Positions 8,681 through 18,060 of a DNA stretch of 64,000 nucleotides are shown here, piece after piece. The stretch is taken from positions 233,572 to 297,571 of the forward strand of contig NZ_BSTL01000002.1 of the NCBI RefSeq assembly GCF_030269485.1. The letters are read 5' to 3'. Positions within the stretch are counted from its first letter, which is position 1, and each line of letters begins with the position of its first letter. A program made the translations under genes and the position numbers. The stretch comes from Actinoplanes sp. NBRC 103695 (GTDB lineage Bacteria; Actinomycetota; Actinomycetes; Mycobacteriales; Micromonosporaceae). The notes beneath the pieces are model-generated. The model was not told the DNA's origin. It did not search any database and worked only from the letters and a program-made list of their open reading frames with translations.

Positions 8681-9502
8681 ATGACCGTCGCTTACCTCGA
8701 CCACGCCGCCACCACGGAACCTGGCCGCCGCTACAAGCGCTCCCTGCTGGAAGCCCTTGACCTCCGCCCCGGCCTCACGGTCCTCGACGTCGGCTGCGGC
8801 CCCGGCACCGACCTCCCCGGCATGGTCGCCGCGGTCACCCACCCTCCTTCCCGCAGCGGCCGCGCTTCCGGTCCGGAGGCGCTTTGCTCTGAGCACATAT
8901 ATGCATCACCCTTGTCGGTGGGCAGGGTGATCGGTGTTGATCGTGATCCGGGAATGGCGGACGAGGCGCGGCGACGTTGTCCCAGCTCGGTGGAGATTCT
9001 GGTCGGCGATGCCCATGAGCTGCCACTCGACGATGCGTCGGTGGACCGGGCGCGGGTGGACCGGGTGCTGCAGCATCTCGCCGACCCGGAGCGTGCGCTG
9101 GCCGAGCTTCACCGGGTGGTCCGCCCCGGTGGCACCGTGGTGCTGGCCGACCCCGACTGGGACACCCTGGCGATCGCCGACCCCGACACGGCGACAAGTC
9201 GTGCCTACACGCGCTATGTGACCGGCCACGTCGTCCGCAACGCCACGATCGGCCGTGAACTGGCCCGGCTCCTGCACGCCGCCGGCTTCGCCGTGGTCGA
9301 GGTGGTCGCTGAATCCATCCTCTTCACCGACTACGCCGAGGCTGAGGCGATCCTCCGCATGCCCGATGTGGCCCGCCGTGGCTGGGAGTCCGGCGCCTTG
9401 GACCCGCACGCGAGCCGCGCCTGGCTGTCCCGCCTCGCCGCCGGCCCTTTTGTAGGCGGCTTCACCTTCTACACCGTGAAGGCGCACCGACCAGCCCCCT
9501 GA
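8681..9502 (+). CDS. SAM-dependent methyltransferase with an in-frame insert
   Basis: Class I methyltransferase, 273 aa from the ATG at 8681. The N-terminus MTVAYLDHAATTEPGRRYKR is typical of the family. Motif I is VLDVGCGPGTDLPGM, then GRVIGVDRDPGM, then GDAHELPLDDASVD, RVDRVLQHL and VVRPGG. Between the first strand-helix unit and GRVIGVD, where a few residues are usual, there are about 27 extra residues rich in Ser/Arg/Pro (8839-8922). They coincide with a DNA repeat that recurs elsewhere in this window. The frame stays open, so the protein may still fold with a surface loop. A GTG at 8564 would add 39 residues with GC-rich third positions; I see no binding site for either start. The stretch 8396-8680 otherwise holds the terminator and a CGCGGAGC/GCTCCGCG hairpin (8571-8594). 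Confidence 0.8.
   Translation: MTVAYLDHAATTEPGRRYKRSLLEALDLRPGLTVLDVGCGPGTDLPGMVAAVTHPPSRSGRASGPEALCSEHIYASPLSVGRVIGVDRDPGMADEARRRCPSSVEILVGDAHELPLDDASVDRARVDRVLQHLADPERALAELHRVVRPGGTVVLADPDWDTLAIADPDTATSRAYTRYVTGHVVRNATIGRELARLLHAAGFAVVEVVAESILFTDYAEAEAILRMPDVARRGWESGALDPHASRAWLSRLAAGPFVGGFTFYTVKAHRPAP
8841..8922 (+). repeat. short interspersed repeat, copy A (inside a coding sequence)
   Basis: CTTTGCTCTGAGCACATATA at 8882-8901 recurs identically at 21610-21629, and GCATCACCCT at 8903-8912 recurs at 21689-21698. Both A and the copy at 21602 are preceded by GCGGCCGC. Here it makes up an in-frame insert in the methyltransferase gene. Six-base inverted ends (TCACCC at 8835, GGGTGA at 8925) flank it. 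It encodes no protein of its own. Confidence 0.7.
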
Positions 9503-9508
9503 CGACGC

Positions 9509-9552
9509 CGCGTTGCGTGTAGGTAGGCGTTGCGTATAGGTAAGCAGAGCAA
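9509..9552 (-). repeat. short interspersed repeat, copy C
   Basis: CGTATAGGTAAGCAGAGC at 9533-9550 is the exact reverse complement of 21672-21689. It is preceded by a local near-duplicate, GCGTTGCGTGTAGGTAG then GCGTTGCGTATAGGTAA (a ~17-bp tandem pair). It lies just after the methyltransferase stop. A weak hairpin (CCCCGCC...GGCGAGGGG, about 9559-9582) follows and could act as a terminator. Confidence 0.65.
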
Positions 9553-9638
9553 AACGCACCCCGCCCAAGAAAGGCGAGGGGCCAGTCAGCTGTGAGCCGA
9601 GTGCGCATCGGCCGGAGCGCCGGCAGGGCCAGAGAGTG

Positions 9639-9704
9639 GGCGTTGCGCGGCCAGTGGCGTTGCGCGGCCAGTGGCGTTGCGCGGCCAGTGGCGTTGCGCG
9701 GCCG
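9639..9704. repeat. 17-bp tandem repeat, about 3.9 copies
   Basis: The unit GGCGTTGCGCGGCCAGT is repeated almost perfectly four times, the last copy cut short. It is part of the 365-bp non-coding gap 9503-9867 between convergent genes. Further on (about 9752-9850) looser repeats of GCGGGCG(A/T) and TTGTCAG follow. I see no gene in this gap. Confidence 0.85.
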
Positions 9705-9714
9705 GAACACGGCG

Positions 9715-9744
9715 ACGGCCCGCCCGCGGGTGCGGGTGGGCCGT
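9715..9744. terminator. GC-rich hairpin between convergent genes
   Basis: A 13-bp stem (ACGGCCCGCCCGC with GCGGGTGGGCCGT, one G-U pair) has a 4-nt loop. It can serve transcription from either side, but there is no T-tract of note. Confidence 0.55.
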
Positions 9745-9867
9745 CGGGCGTGATTATCAGCGGGCGACGTTGTCAGCGGGCGTGATTGTCAGCGGGTGCG
9801 CGTTGTGGGCGGGCGACGTTGCTCGCGGCGGGTTGTCAGGGGGCGAAGTTTGCCAGCTGGCGGGCTG

Positions 9868-12315
9868 TCAGCGGGCTCGTGACGCCAGGAGGCGGCGCGG
9901 GCTGAAGCGGACCAAGGACTCGCGGATGCGGCTGAAGAAACCCATCGCGACGGCTGAGGCGTCGCCCGTTGCCAGGCGCCAGCGCAGCATCACCGAAGGG
10001 GGCATCAGCGTGGCCACCAGGCGGGTGCGCCGGGTCGCCGAGCGGGACAAGCCCTTGCGTACGTGAGTGAGGGCCTCGGTCAGCTCGCCGCCCTGGAGGG
10101 GGCGCCGGGCGTAACGGGCCCGCTCCTCGGCGCGGCCCAGCAGGGTGGCCGACTCGGCGGGCTGGGATTCCAGCTCCGCCTCGCGGACCAGGCGCTGGGC
10201 GGTGACCCGTGGGGTTTCTGTCGGGTCGATCGGCACCCGGTAGTCGATCATCGTGTCGATGAGCTCGTCCCAGGCCGCGTGGGCGTCGGCCCTGGCCTGG
10301 GTGGTTTCCGTGGTCACCGTGATGTCCGTTGCGCCGGTGGCGGCGAGGGGTGTGACCGGCTGCAACTCTTTGACCGTGGCCGCGTGTCTGCGGCGGCGGG
10401 TCAGCGAGCGGCGCAGCGCGGGGACCAGGAGCAGGGCGATCAGCAGCGCGGCTATGCCGACGATCCAGAGGGCCGTCGTGGAGCCTCCGGAGGAGCCGGT
10501 GCCGCCACCGCCGGCCAGGGCGGGGTCGTCGAAGTTGCGGTCGGGGCGCTCCAGGTCGGTGGCGCCGCCGGACGAGGTCGCGTTGGGGGCCGTCGGAGTG
10601 GTCGAGGACGACTCCACCGGGTCGGGGGCGTCGACGTCGGGGGCCCAGGCGGAGCGGGTGGAGCCGACCACGCCGGACACCGGGGTGGCGTCGAACGGAA
10701 CCCAGCCGAAGCCGTCGAAGTAGACCTCGGTCCACGCGTGGGCGTTGCGGTTGGTGATCGTCCACGTGTTGCCGTCGCGGTCGCCGCCGCGGGTGAAGCC
10801 GAACGCCACCCGGGCGGGGATGCCCGCTTGGCGGACCATCCAGGCCATCGCGGCCGCGTACTGCTGGCAGTAGCCGGCCTTGTTCTGCAGGAACGCGGCG
10901 ATCTCGGAGCCCGACGTACCACTCGTAGTCTGCAGGTTGTAGGTGAACCCGTTGTCCCGCGAGAAGTGGTTGTAGATCGCCATGACCTTGTCGTAGTCGG
11001 TTTCCTTGCCCTTGATCAGGCCGGCGACCAACTGCTCGACGACCGCGTCCTTCGGTACGGTCGTGAGGGCCCGGAGGGTGTCGTCCGTGACCGGCTGCGA
11101 TTCACGCAGCGCCTCCGGCCGGTAGTTGGCGCGGACGTAGTCGAACGAGTACTCCTTGTCGCGGGTGGTCGTGCGGGTGGAGAAGACGACCTGAGTGTTG
11201 GGGTCGAAGTTCCAGGCGGCGCCCAGTTCGTCGGTCGCCACCGGAGTGGAGTAGATCGGCGCGAACGCCATCGTCAGGTCGAGGATCTTCACCGAGGCCT
11301 TGTACTCGGCGAACTGCACGCCGGGCCGCCTGGTCTGGCGCGGGTCGGGCAGGCCGCGGGTGACCTGCTGGCCGGTCGGGGTGCGGTTGGCGAAGCCCTG
11401 CGCGTTCACCACGTCGGCCACGGCGAGGCGGAGGTAGAACGGGTCCTCCTCGTTCGTGGTCACCTGGATCATGTCCTTGGTCTCGCTCTGGGTGAGCGAG
11501 CCGCTGAGCGAGGAGAAGAGGTTGACCCGTCCGTTGCCGCCGCCACCGAAGCCGCTGCCGGCGCCGCCCGTGCCGACCTGGGTCAGGCGGGACAGCAGGC
11601 CGGTGGTGAGCCCGGGGACGACCAGCGGGAGCAGCACCGCCGCGGCAACGCCGACCGCGGCGAGCCGGCGACCGGCGGCCGCCAGCGGGGACGGCTCCCA
11701 GACGTCGACGTCGCGCCCGTCACCGGTGAAGCGGCGGCCGAAGCGGCGTACCCGATCGACGTTGTCCGCGACCAGGAGCCAGAGGAACCCGATCGCGCCC
11801 ACGATGAACGGGACCGCCGGGACGCTGTCGACGAAGATGGCGACCGGCACCGAGTAGATGGCGAGCATCGGCAGGCCGGCCAGGGCGGGCTTGCGCATGC
11901 CGACGGTGAGCAGGTCGACCGCGATCGCGCAGCCGCCGACGCCGAGCACGGTGATGAACTGCAGCGCGTCCCGGTCGGGCACCGGCACCCCGTAGTTGCG
12001 GGTGTCCTCGCCGGCCTGGCCGAACAGCTGCCCGAAGTGCTCGAACGTGTCCGGTCCCGGGATCAGCCCGAGGATCTCGTCGCCGCTGGGGAACATCCAG
12101 GTCAGCACGAGCAGCAGGGTCAGCACCATGGCGAGCGCCTGGCCCCAGCCGGGGATGCGCAGCGTACGTGTGAGCACCGCCGCCCCCGCGACCAGCCCGA
12201 CCGCGAGGATGCACTGCATCAGCCACACCCACGAATCGAAGATCACGGAGAGGGGGGCGGCGGCCAGCAGTGTGGCAGTGGCCGCGACCAGCCCGAGTCG
12301 CCTTCGCCCGGTCAC
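9868..12315 (-). CDS. TgpA-like transglutaminase domain membrane protein (DUF3488)
   Basis: 815-aa membrane protein with an extracytoplasmic transglutaminase-like core. About six hydrophobic segments fill the first 240 residues, then a long extracellular part. The core contains the catalytic triad: Cys in AGYCQQYAAAMAWM, His in NAHAWTEVY, and Asp in WVPFDATPVSG. A Ser/Thr/Asp-rich linker leads to a last membrane helix (TALWIVGIAALLIALLLVPAL is its core) and a cytoplasmic DUF4129-like tail. I chose the GTG at 12315 because AGGAG lies six bases before it; a GTG at 12351 has no binding site and would overlap the upstream gene. It is the third gene of the moxR-DUF58-tgpA operon, a widespread set linked to envelope protein assembly or folding; exact activity is unknown. 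Confidence 0.9.
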   Translation of the reverse strand: MTGRRRLGLVAATATLLAAAPLSVIFDSWVWLMQCILAVGLVAGAAVLTRTLRIPGWGQALAMVLTLLLVLTWMFPSGDEILGLIPGPDTFEHFGQLFGQAGEDTRNYGVPVPDRDALQFITVLGVGGCAIAVDLLTVGMRKPALAGLPMLAIYSVPVAIFVDSVPAVPFIVGAIGFLWLLVADNVDRVRRFGRRFTGDGRDVDVWEPSPLAAAGRRLAAVGVAAAVLLPLVVPGLTTGLLSRLTQVGTGGAGSGFGGGGNGRVNLFSSLSGSLTQSETKDMIQVTTNEEDPFYLRLAVADVVNAQGFANRTPTGQQVTRGLPDPRQTRRPGVQFAEYKASVKILDLTMAFAPIYSTPVATDELGAAWNFDPNTQVVFSTRTTTRDKEYSFDYVRANYRPEALRESQPVTDDTLRALTTVPKDAVVEQLVAGLIKGKETDYDKVMAIYNHFSRDNGFTYNLQTTSGTSGSEIAAFLQNKAGYCQQYAAAMAWMVRQAGIPARVAFGFTRGGDRDGNTWTITNRNAHAWTEVYFDGFGWVPFDATPVSGVVGSTRSAWAPDVDAPDPVESSSTTPTAPNATSSGGATDLERPDRNFDDPALAGGGGTGSSGGSTTALWIVGIAALLIALLLVPALRRSLTRRRRHAATVKELQPVTPLAATGATDITVTTETTQARADAHAAWDELIDTMIDYRVPIDPTETPRVTAQRLVREAELESQPAESATLLGRAEERARYARRPLQGGELTEALTHVRKGLSRSATRRTRLVATLMPPSVMLRWRLATGDASAVAMGFFSRIRESLVRFSPRRLLASRAR

Positions 12316-12334
12316 CTCAGACTCCTGTCGTATG

Positions 12335-13642
12335 TCATCGCCGGCCGCCACCGCCGCCGGCCACCGTCTCGGCCATCGCCGCCCGCCATGCGAAGCCCTG
12401 CGAGCCTCGCGCCGCCGCCGGCCACAGGGCCGGCAGGGTGTCGCCGTGCGTCACCGACAGCGACCGCCAGCCGCTGCGGACCAGCGCCAGAGCCGCGGCC
12501 TGCTGGGCGCGGTCCGCCTCGGTCCGCTCGCCCTCGGGCAGGCTGACCCAGGTGGTGCTGTCGATCGCGAACCCGATGCAGGTGGCGCCGTTGCCGCGGA
12601 GCCCGCTGAGCACCTCGGCCTCGGCCACCGTCAGGTTGCCGAAGAGGCCGATCACCAGCCCGCCGTCGGACCGGCGGCGGACCTGCTCGACGAGCACCGA
12701 GATGTCGCCGTTCTGCGAGGTGGTCACGTCGGCCAGCGTGTCCAGGATGATCCCGTCGCCGGCCACCTCGGTCGCGTCCACGTCGAGGCCGGTGCCGGTG
12801 ACCAGGCGCAACTTGTACCCCGCGTGGCGCAGGTGCACCGCGATGCTCGCCGCGGCGGACACCGCCCACTCGAAGCTGGCCGCCGGGCCCTCGCCGCGGT
12901 GGGCGTACACCCGGGTGTCGAGGACCACCGTGGCCCGGCTCTCCCAGGGCTGCTCCTCGCGGCGGACCATCAGCTCGCCGGTCCGCGCGGTGGACCGCCA
13001 GTGCACCCGGCGCAGGTCGTCGCCGCGCCGGTACTCCCGGGTCGCCGCGTCGTCCTCGCCGTGCACCGCGACCGAACGGGCGCGGCTCTCGCCGGTGCCC
13101 GCGTACTCCCCGGCGAGACGCACCGCCGGCAGCGCCACCACCTGGGGGATGACGGTCAGCCGGTCGACGCTGGGGAACGAGCGGTTCAGCTCGCACAGCC
13201 CGAACGGGTCGGTCAGCCGGATCACCAGCGGGCCGACCGGGTACCGGCCGCGCACGTCGGCCCGCACGGTGTAGGCCACCGAGCTGGCCTGGTGCGGCCC
13301 GAGCCGTTCCAGCACGACCCGCGGGCGCGAGCCGAGCGCGAACGGCAGCCTGTCCTCCAGCATCAGCGTGCCGGTGGGCAGCCGGGAGAGGTTCTGCAGC
13401 CGCAGGATCACCCGCGAGCTGGAGCCGACCGGGGTGCGGGCCGGTTCCAGCGACCTGGTGCAGGCGAGCTTGTAGCGGCTGCGTCCCACGTACGCCGCGG
13501 CCAGCAGCGGCAGCGCGGCCAGCAGGATCGCCACCCGCAGCAGGTCACGCTCGCCGAGGATGAACGCGGACAGCGCGGCCGCCGCGGCGGCGGCCAGGAA
13601 CGACCGGCCGCGGGTGGTCAGGCCCTGCATGGCCTCCCGCAT
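12335..13642 (-). CDS. DUF58 (von Willebrand factor A-like) membrane protein
   Basis: 435-aa protein with two closely spaced N-terminal membrane helices (about residues 14-50), a beta-rich cytoplasmic part, and the DUF58 signature around EDDAATREYRRGDDLRRVHWRS (given here in part: REYRRGDDLRRVHW). The following VLDTRVYAH is the metal-site-like start of a VWA-type fold. DUF58 proteins usually pair with MoxR ATPases. The ATG at 13642 lies 3 bp after the moxR stop, and the tgpA start is 19 bp after its own stop, so the three genes form one transcription unit. Confidence 0.9.
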   Translation of the reverse strand: MREAMQGLTTRGRSFLAAAAAAALSAFILGERDLLRVAILLAALPLLAAAYVGRSRYKLACTRSLEPARTPVGSSSRVILRLQNLSRLPTGTLMLEDRLPFALGSRPRVVLERLGPHQASSVAYTVRADVRGRYPVGPLVIRLTDPFGLCELNRSFPSVDRLTVIPQVVALPAVRLAGEYAGTGESRARSVAVHGEDDAATREYRRGDDLRRVHWRSTARTGELMVRREEQPWESRATVVLDTRVYAHRGEGPAASFEWAVSAAASIAVHLRHAGYKLRLVTGTGLDVDATEVAGDGIILDTLADVTTSQNGDISVLVEQVRRRSDGGLVIGLFGNLTVAEAEVLSGLRGNGATCIGFAIDSTTWVSLPEGERTEADRAQQAAALALVRSGWRSLSVTHGDTLPALWPAAARGSQGFAWRAAMAETVAGGGGGRR

Positions 13643-13645
13643 GGG

Positions 13646-14698
<1,053 letters not shown>

Positions 14699-14907
14699 GG
14701 GCCTCCTCCATGTCGTCCTCGCCCTTCCTACGTGCGTACACCGAAAGGGCACCGAAGGTTCGCGGGCGGCCGGCGGTCCGTGGGCCTCCGGCGCTCGCCG
14801 CCCGTCTCCACAGGTTAGCCCGGTCACAGCAAAGCGCCGAGCCGGGCGCTGGACAGGATGCCAGGCCCGGTCAACCGGACGATCATCACGGTCGAGTAAC
14901 GAATCAG

Positions 14908-14935
14908 ACATCGATCTGGTTACCTAAGTCGATGT
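14908..14935. promoter_or_regulatory. inverted repeat in the divergent moxR / metallopeptidase promoter region
   Basis: ACATCGA and TCGATGT form a perfect 7-bp inverted repeat around a 14-bp spacer. The gap between the divergent starts (14699-15036) is 338 bp with no gene; this is the most regular signal in it and lies about 100 bp before the peptidase start. The binding protein is unknown. Confidence 0.35.
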
Positions 14936-15036
14936 GGCGGAACGATCGCCCTCGAACTACTCGATCGGGGTTCCGACCATCACGAAGGCTCCACGAGAGC
15001 CGGCCGGGTCTCCGAAACAGGCCGAGGGGACCTGAA

Positions 15037-17874
15037 TTGAAAAACCTGCATGCACCATCCAGCCGGCGGTGGCTGGCCTCCGCCGCGGGCGTGGTGTTAC
15101 TCGCCGGCTTATTGCCTGCCACCGCGCAGGCGGCGCCGGCCGCCCCGGCACCCCAGCCGGCGGGATCGCCGTCGGAGCTGCCCAACTTCGACGCCCGTAC
15201 GCTCGCTCCCGCCAAGCCCGGCACCTCCGCGGCCAAGCGCTCAGTCGCCGCGGCGAAGGCCGGGTCGCCCACCCGTGACCTGCGCGAGGCGCTCGGCATC
15301 CAGGGCGTCGTCGAGATCGATCAGGCGACCGGCACACCCCGCCAGGTCGCGAAGCTCGACGGCTTCCTGACCGCCGCCAGCAAGGCCGCTCCGGAGACGA
15401 TCGCCCGCGACTACCTGGCCGCGCACAGCGACGTCTTCGGTCTCAGCGCGGCCGACCTCGCGGGGCTGAAGCTCCGCAAGGACTACGTCGACATCGAGGG
15501 CACCCGGCACCTGAGCTTCACGCAGAGCGTGGGCGGCGTCGAGGTCTTCGGCAACGGCGTCAAGGCACACATCGCCAAGGACGGCCGGCTCATCTCGGTC
15601 GACGGCTCGCCGCTGGCCGGCCTGCCCGCCTCGGCCGGCGCGGCCAAGCTCGACGCCGCGGCCGCCCGCAAGGCCGCCGTGCAGGACGTCTTCGGCGACT
15701 CGGCGGCGACCGTGAGCTCGGCCTCCGCGAAGGACGCGAAGTTCACCGACGGCGGCAACGCCCGCCAGGTCGTCTTCAACACCGCCTCGGGCCCGAAGCT
15801 GGCCTGGCAGGTGCTCACCATGGACGAGGGCTACCTCAGCGTGGTGGACGCCGCGGACAGCAAGGTGCTGTTCCGGCAGAGCATCGTGGCCCACGACCGG
15901 GCGCAGACCTGGGAGAACTACCCGGGTGCCCCATCCGGCGGCACGCAGCGCACGGTCAACCTGAACAAGTGGCTGCCGGTGGACGCCCCGAAGCTCGAGG
16001 GCAACGTCGCGCACGTCTACTCCGACGTCAACGACGACGACACCGCCCAGGCGACCGAAGAGGTCCTCCCGGCTGCCAAGCGCAGCTTCGAATTCCCCTT
16101 CGTGGACTTCACCAGCCAGGTCGGCGGCCGGTGCTCGGCGCAGTACAAGTGCTCCTGGAACCCGGCGGTGCCGAACTCCTGGCAGACGAACCGGGCGCAG
16201 AACGCGACGCAGATGTACTGGTTCCTCGGCAACTGGCACGACCACCTCGCCGCCGCCCCGATCGGGTTCACCCGCGCCGCCGGCAACTTCGAGGCGGTCG
16301 ACGGCGACGCGGTCGTCGGCAACGCGATGGACGGCGCCAACACCGCCAACGGCCTGCCGGACGCCGACCACGACGACAACGCCAACATGGCGACGCCGCC
16401 GGACGGCACCTCGCCGCGCATGCAGATGTACCTGACCAAGCCGAGTGCGACGTTCATCGCGTCGAACACCGGTGACGAGGCGGACGTGGTGTACCACGAG
16501 TACACCCACGGTCTGTCCAACCGTCTGGTCGTGGACGCGACCGGTAACTCCACGCTGAACAGCCAGCAGGCCGGCGCCATGGGCGAGGCCTGGAGCGACT
16601 GGTACGCGATGGACTACCTGGCCTCGAAGGGCCTGCTCGCGGACACCGCCGCGGACGGCGAGCTCAAGGTCGGCGTCTACTGGGCCGCGGGCGGCTCGAT
16701 CCGTACCGCCGCGACCGACTGCTCGCTGAACAGCACCGTCACCGCCTGTGCCGGCACCCCGGCCGCGGGCAAGGGCGGTTACACCTACGGCGACTACGGA
16801 CGGGTTCGTCCCTCCGGCGTCCCCGAGGTGCACGCCGACGGTGAGATCTGGGCGCAGACTCTGTGGGACCTGCGCAAGGTCATCGGCAGCGCCAAGTCGC
16901 GCTCGCTGGTCACCCGGGCCATGGAGCTGGCTCCGTCGGACCCGACCTTCCTGGACATGCGCAACTCGATCCTCCAGGCGGATCTGGTCGTCAACGACGG
17001 CAAGCTGCAGAAGAAGATCTGGCAGGTCTTCGCCGACCGTGGCATGGGTTACTTCGCCGGCGCGCTGAACGCCGCCGACACGTCGCCGGCCGAGGACTTC
17101 TCGCTGCCGCCGAACCCGAACTCGCCGCGTGGCTCGCTCACCGGCACCGTCAGTGACCAGGACTCCGGCCGTCCCGCGGTGGGTGTCTCGGTTGCCTTCG
17201 GTGGGCACGCCTCCGGCTTCGCCGGTGACTACGCGGCCGTCACGGCGGCCAACGGGACGTACACGATCAGCGGGATCATCCCGGGCACGTACCCGAAGGT
17301 CTTCGCTCAGGGTGCGGGTTACGACCCGAACTCGGTCCCGTCGATCTCCATCCGGTCGGGCACCAACCGCAAGGACTGGGCGGTGCGCCGGGACTGGGCG
17401 GCGGCCAGCGGCGGCGCCACGGTCGTGTCGGCCACCGGCCCGGACTACACGTCCTTCGGCTGTGGCCCGATCGGCCTGATCGACCAGTCGCAGGGCTCCG
17501 GCTGGGGCTCGGACGTCGCGGCGAACGGTCAGAACCAGGTGATCAAGCTGCCCGCCGCGGTCAACATCGGCCAGCTGGTGATCAACCCGTCCGCCACCTG
17601 CGGCGACGACGCGAGCGCCGGCACCGGTGACTTCCGGGTGGAGACGTCCGCGGACGGCTCGGCCTGGACCGTCGCGGCGAGCGGCCGGTTCCCGCTGAAC
17701 ACGGTGACCCCGCAGATCGTCCCGGTCACCGCCGGCGGCACCGGGGTGGCGTACATCCGGTTCACGATGGTCAACTCGCAGGCGCAGGCGGCCGGGCTCT
17801 GCCCGGCCCCGATCAGCGGCTGCACGTTCCTGGACTCGACCGAGCTGGCGATCTACGGATCTCCGGCGGTCTAG
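15037..17874 (+). CDS. secreted M36 (fungalysin-type) metallopeptidase
   Basis: 945-aa secreted zinc metalloprotease. The TTG start at 15037 follows GAGGGGA and gives a clean Sec signal: basic SSRRW, hydrophobic AAGVVLLAGLLP, then TAQAA as probable cleavage site. An FTP/PepSY-type propeptide region covers about 60-290. The catalytic domain has HEYTH at residues 487-491 (two zinc His and the Glu base) and Glu517 in GEAWSDW as third ligand. After residue about 700 come a carboxypeptidase regulatory-like beta domain (SLTGTVSDQDSGRPAVGVSV) and a discoidin-like C-terminal domain (about 780-945). Proteins of this type digest extracellular protein. A strong terminator-like hairpin follows. Confidence 0.92.
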   Translation: MKNLHAPSSRRWLASAAGVVLLAGLLPATAQAAPAAPAPQPAGSPSELPNFDARTLAPAKPGTSAAKRSVAAAKAGSPTRDLREALGIQGVVEIDQATGTPRQVAKLDGFLTAASKAAPETIARDYLAAHSDVFGLSAADLAGLKLRKDYVDIEGTRHLSFTQSVGGVEVFGNGVKAHIAKDGRLISVDGSPLAGLPASAGAAKLDAAAARKAAVQDVFGDSAATVSSASAKDAKFTDGGNARQVVFNTASGPKLAWQVLTMDEGYLSVVDAADSKVLFRQSIVAHDRAQTWENYPGAPSGGTQRTVNLNKWLPVDAPKLEGNVAHVYSDVNDDDTAQATEEVLPAAKRSFEFPFVDFTSQVGGRCSAQYKCSWNPAVPNSWQTNRAQNATQMYWFLGNWHDHLAAAPIGFTRAAGNFEAVDGDAVVGNAMDGANTANGLPDADHDDNANMATPPDGTSPRMQMYLTKPSATFIASNTGDEADVVYHEYTHGLSNRLVVDATGNSTLNSQQAGAMGEAWSDWYAMDYLASKGLLADTAADGELKVGVYWAAGGSIRTAATDCSLNSTVTACAGTPAAGKGGYTYGDYGRVRPSGVPEVHADGEIWAQTLWDLRKVIGSAKSRSLVTRAMELAPSDPTFLDMRNSILQADLVVNDGKLQKKIWQVFADRGMGYFAGALNAADTSPAEDFSLPPNPNSPRGSLTGTVSDQDSGRPAVGVSVAFGGHASGFAGDYAAVTAANGTYTISGIIPGTYPKVFAQGAGYDPNSVPSISIRSGTNRKDWAVRRDWAAASGGATVVSATGPDYTSFGCGPIGLIDQSQGSGWGSDVAANGQNQVIKLPAAVNIGQLVINPSATCGDDASAGTGDFRVETSADGSAWTVAASGRFPLNTVTPQIVPVTAGGTGVAYIRFTMVNSQAQAAGLCPAPISGCTFLDSTELAIYGSPAV

Positions 17875-17882
17875 CCACCGGT

Positions 17883-17918
17883 GATACCGGTCGCCGCCAC
17901 CCGGCGGCGACCGGTATC
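17883..17918 (+). terminator. 16-bp perfect hairpin after the metallopeptidase gene
   Basis: GATACCGGTCGCCGCC pairs perfectly with 17903-17918 across a 4-nt ACCC loop. No T-tract follows. It starts 8 bp after the stop codon and ends 9 bp before the leader peptide start, so it insulates leuS from the peptidase gene. Confidence 0.8.
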
Positions 17919-17927
17919 ATGCAACAC

Positions 17928-17966
17928 ATGGCCCGGTCGTTCCTGCTTCTTAGCCGGCCGTGCTGA
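17928..17966 (+). CDS. probable leuS leader peptide (12 aa)
   Basis: A tiny reading frame MARSFLLLSRPC with three adjacent Leu codons, CTG CTT CTT, two of them of a type that is scarce in GC-rich genomes. It lies between the peptidase terminator and a Rho-independent-type terminator that precedes leuS. Its stop codon sits in the left arm of a 10-bp hairpin (17958-17967 with 17982-17991, one G-U pair). This is the architecture of ribosome-mediated attenuation: lack of charged leucyl-tRNA would stall the ribosome here and relieve termination. No Shine-Dalgarno is visible, so it may be leaderless. The role is inferred from layout only. Confidence 0.6.
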   Translation: MARSFLLLSRPC

Positions 17967-17992
17967 CCCGTCACTCCTGACGTCAGCGCGGC

Positions 17993-18019
17993 GCCCCCTC
18001 CTGCGAGAGGGGCTTTTTT
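17993..18019 (+). terminator. intrinsic terminator / attenuator in the leuS leader
   Basis: GCCCCCTC pairs with GAG(A)GGGGC (8 bp, one bulged A, 4-nt loop CTGC) and runs straight into six T residues. It lies 41 bp upstream of the leuS start and after the Leu-rich leader peptide, so it fits a conditional terminator rather than the end of a gene. Confidence 0.8.
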
Positions 18020-18060
18020 GTGCCCTGAAACGACCCCGGCCCAGCTGACTTGAAGACGAG

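Noticed and set aside
9639..9704. Possible CRISPR array (regular short repeats)
   Set aside because: The 17-bp units are directly adjacent with no spacers, and no cas genes are present. The same holds for the 14-, 15-, 22- and 33-bp arrays.
12316..12351. Earlier GTG start for the TgpA-like gene
   Set aside because: No ribosome binding site before 12351, and it would overlap the DUF58 gene by 17 bp; AGGAG is well placed for the GTG at 12315.
17919..18060. T-box riboswitch in front of leuS
   Set aside because: No T-box consensus and no specifier loop are visible, and the space is only about 140 bp. The Leu-codon frame plus terminator is a better account.
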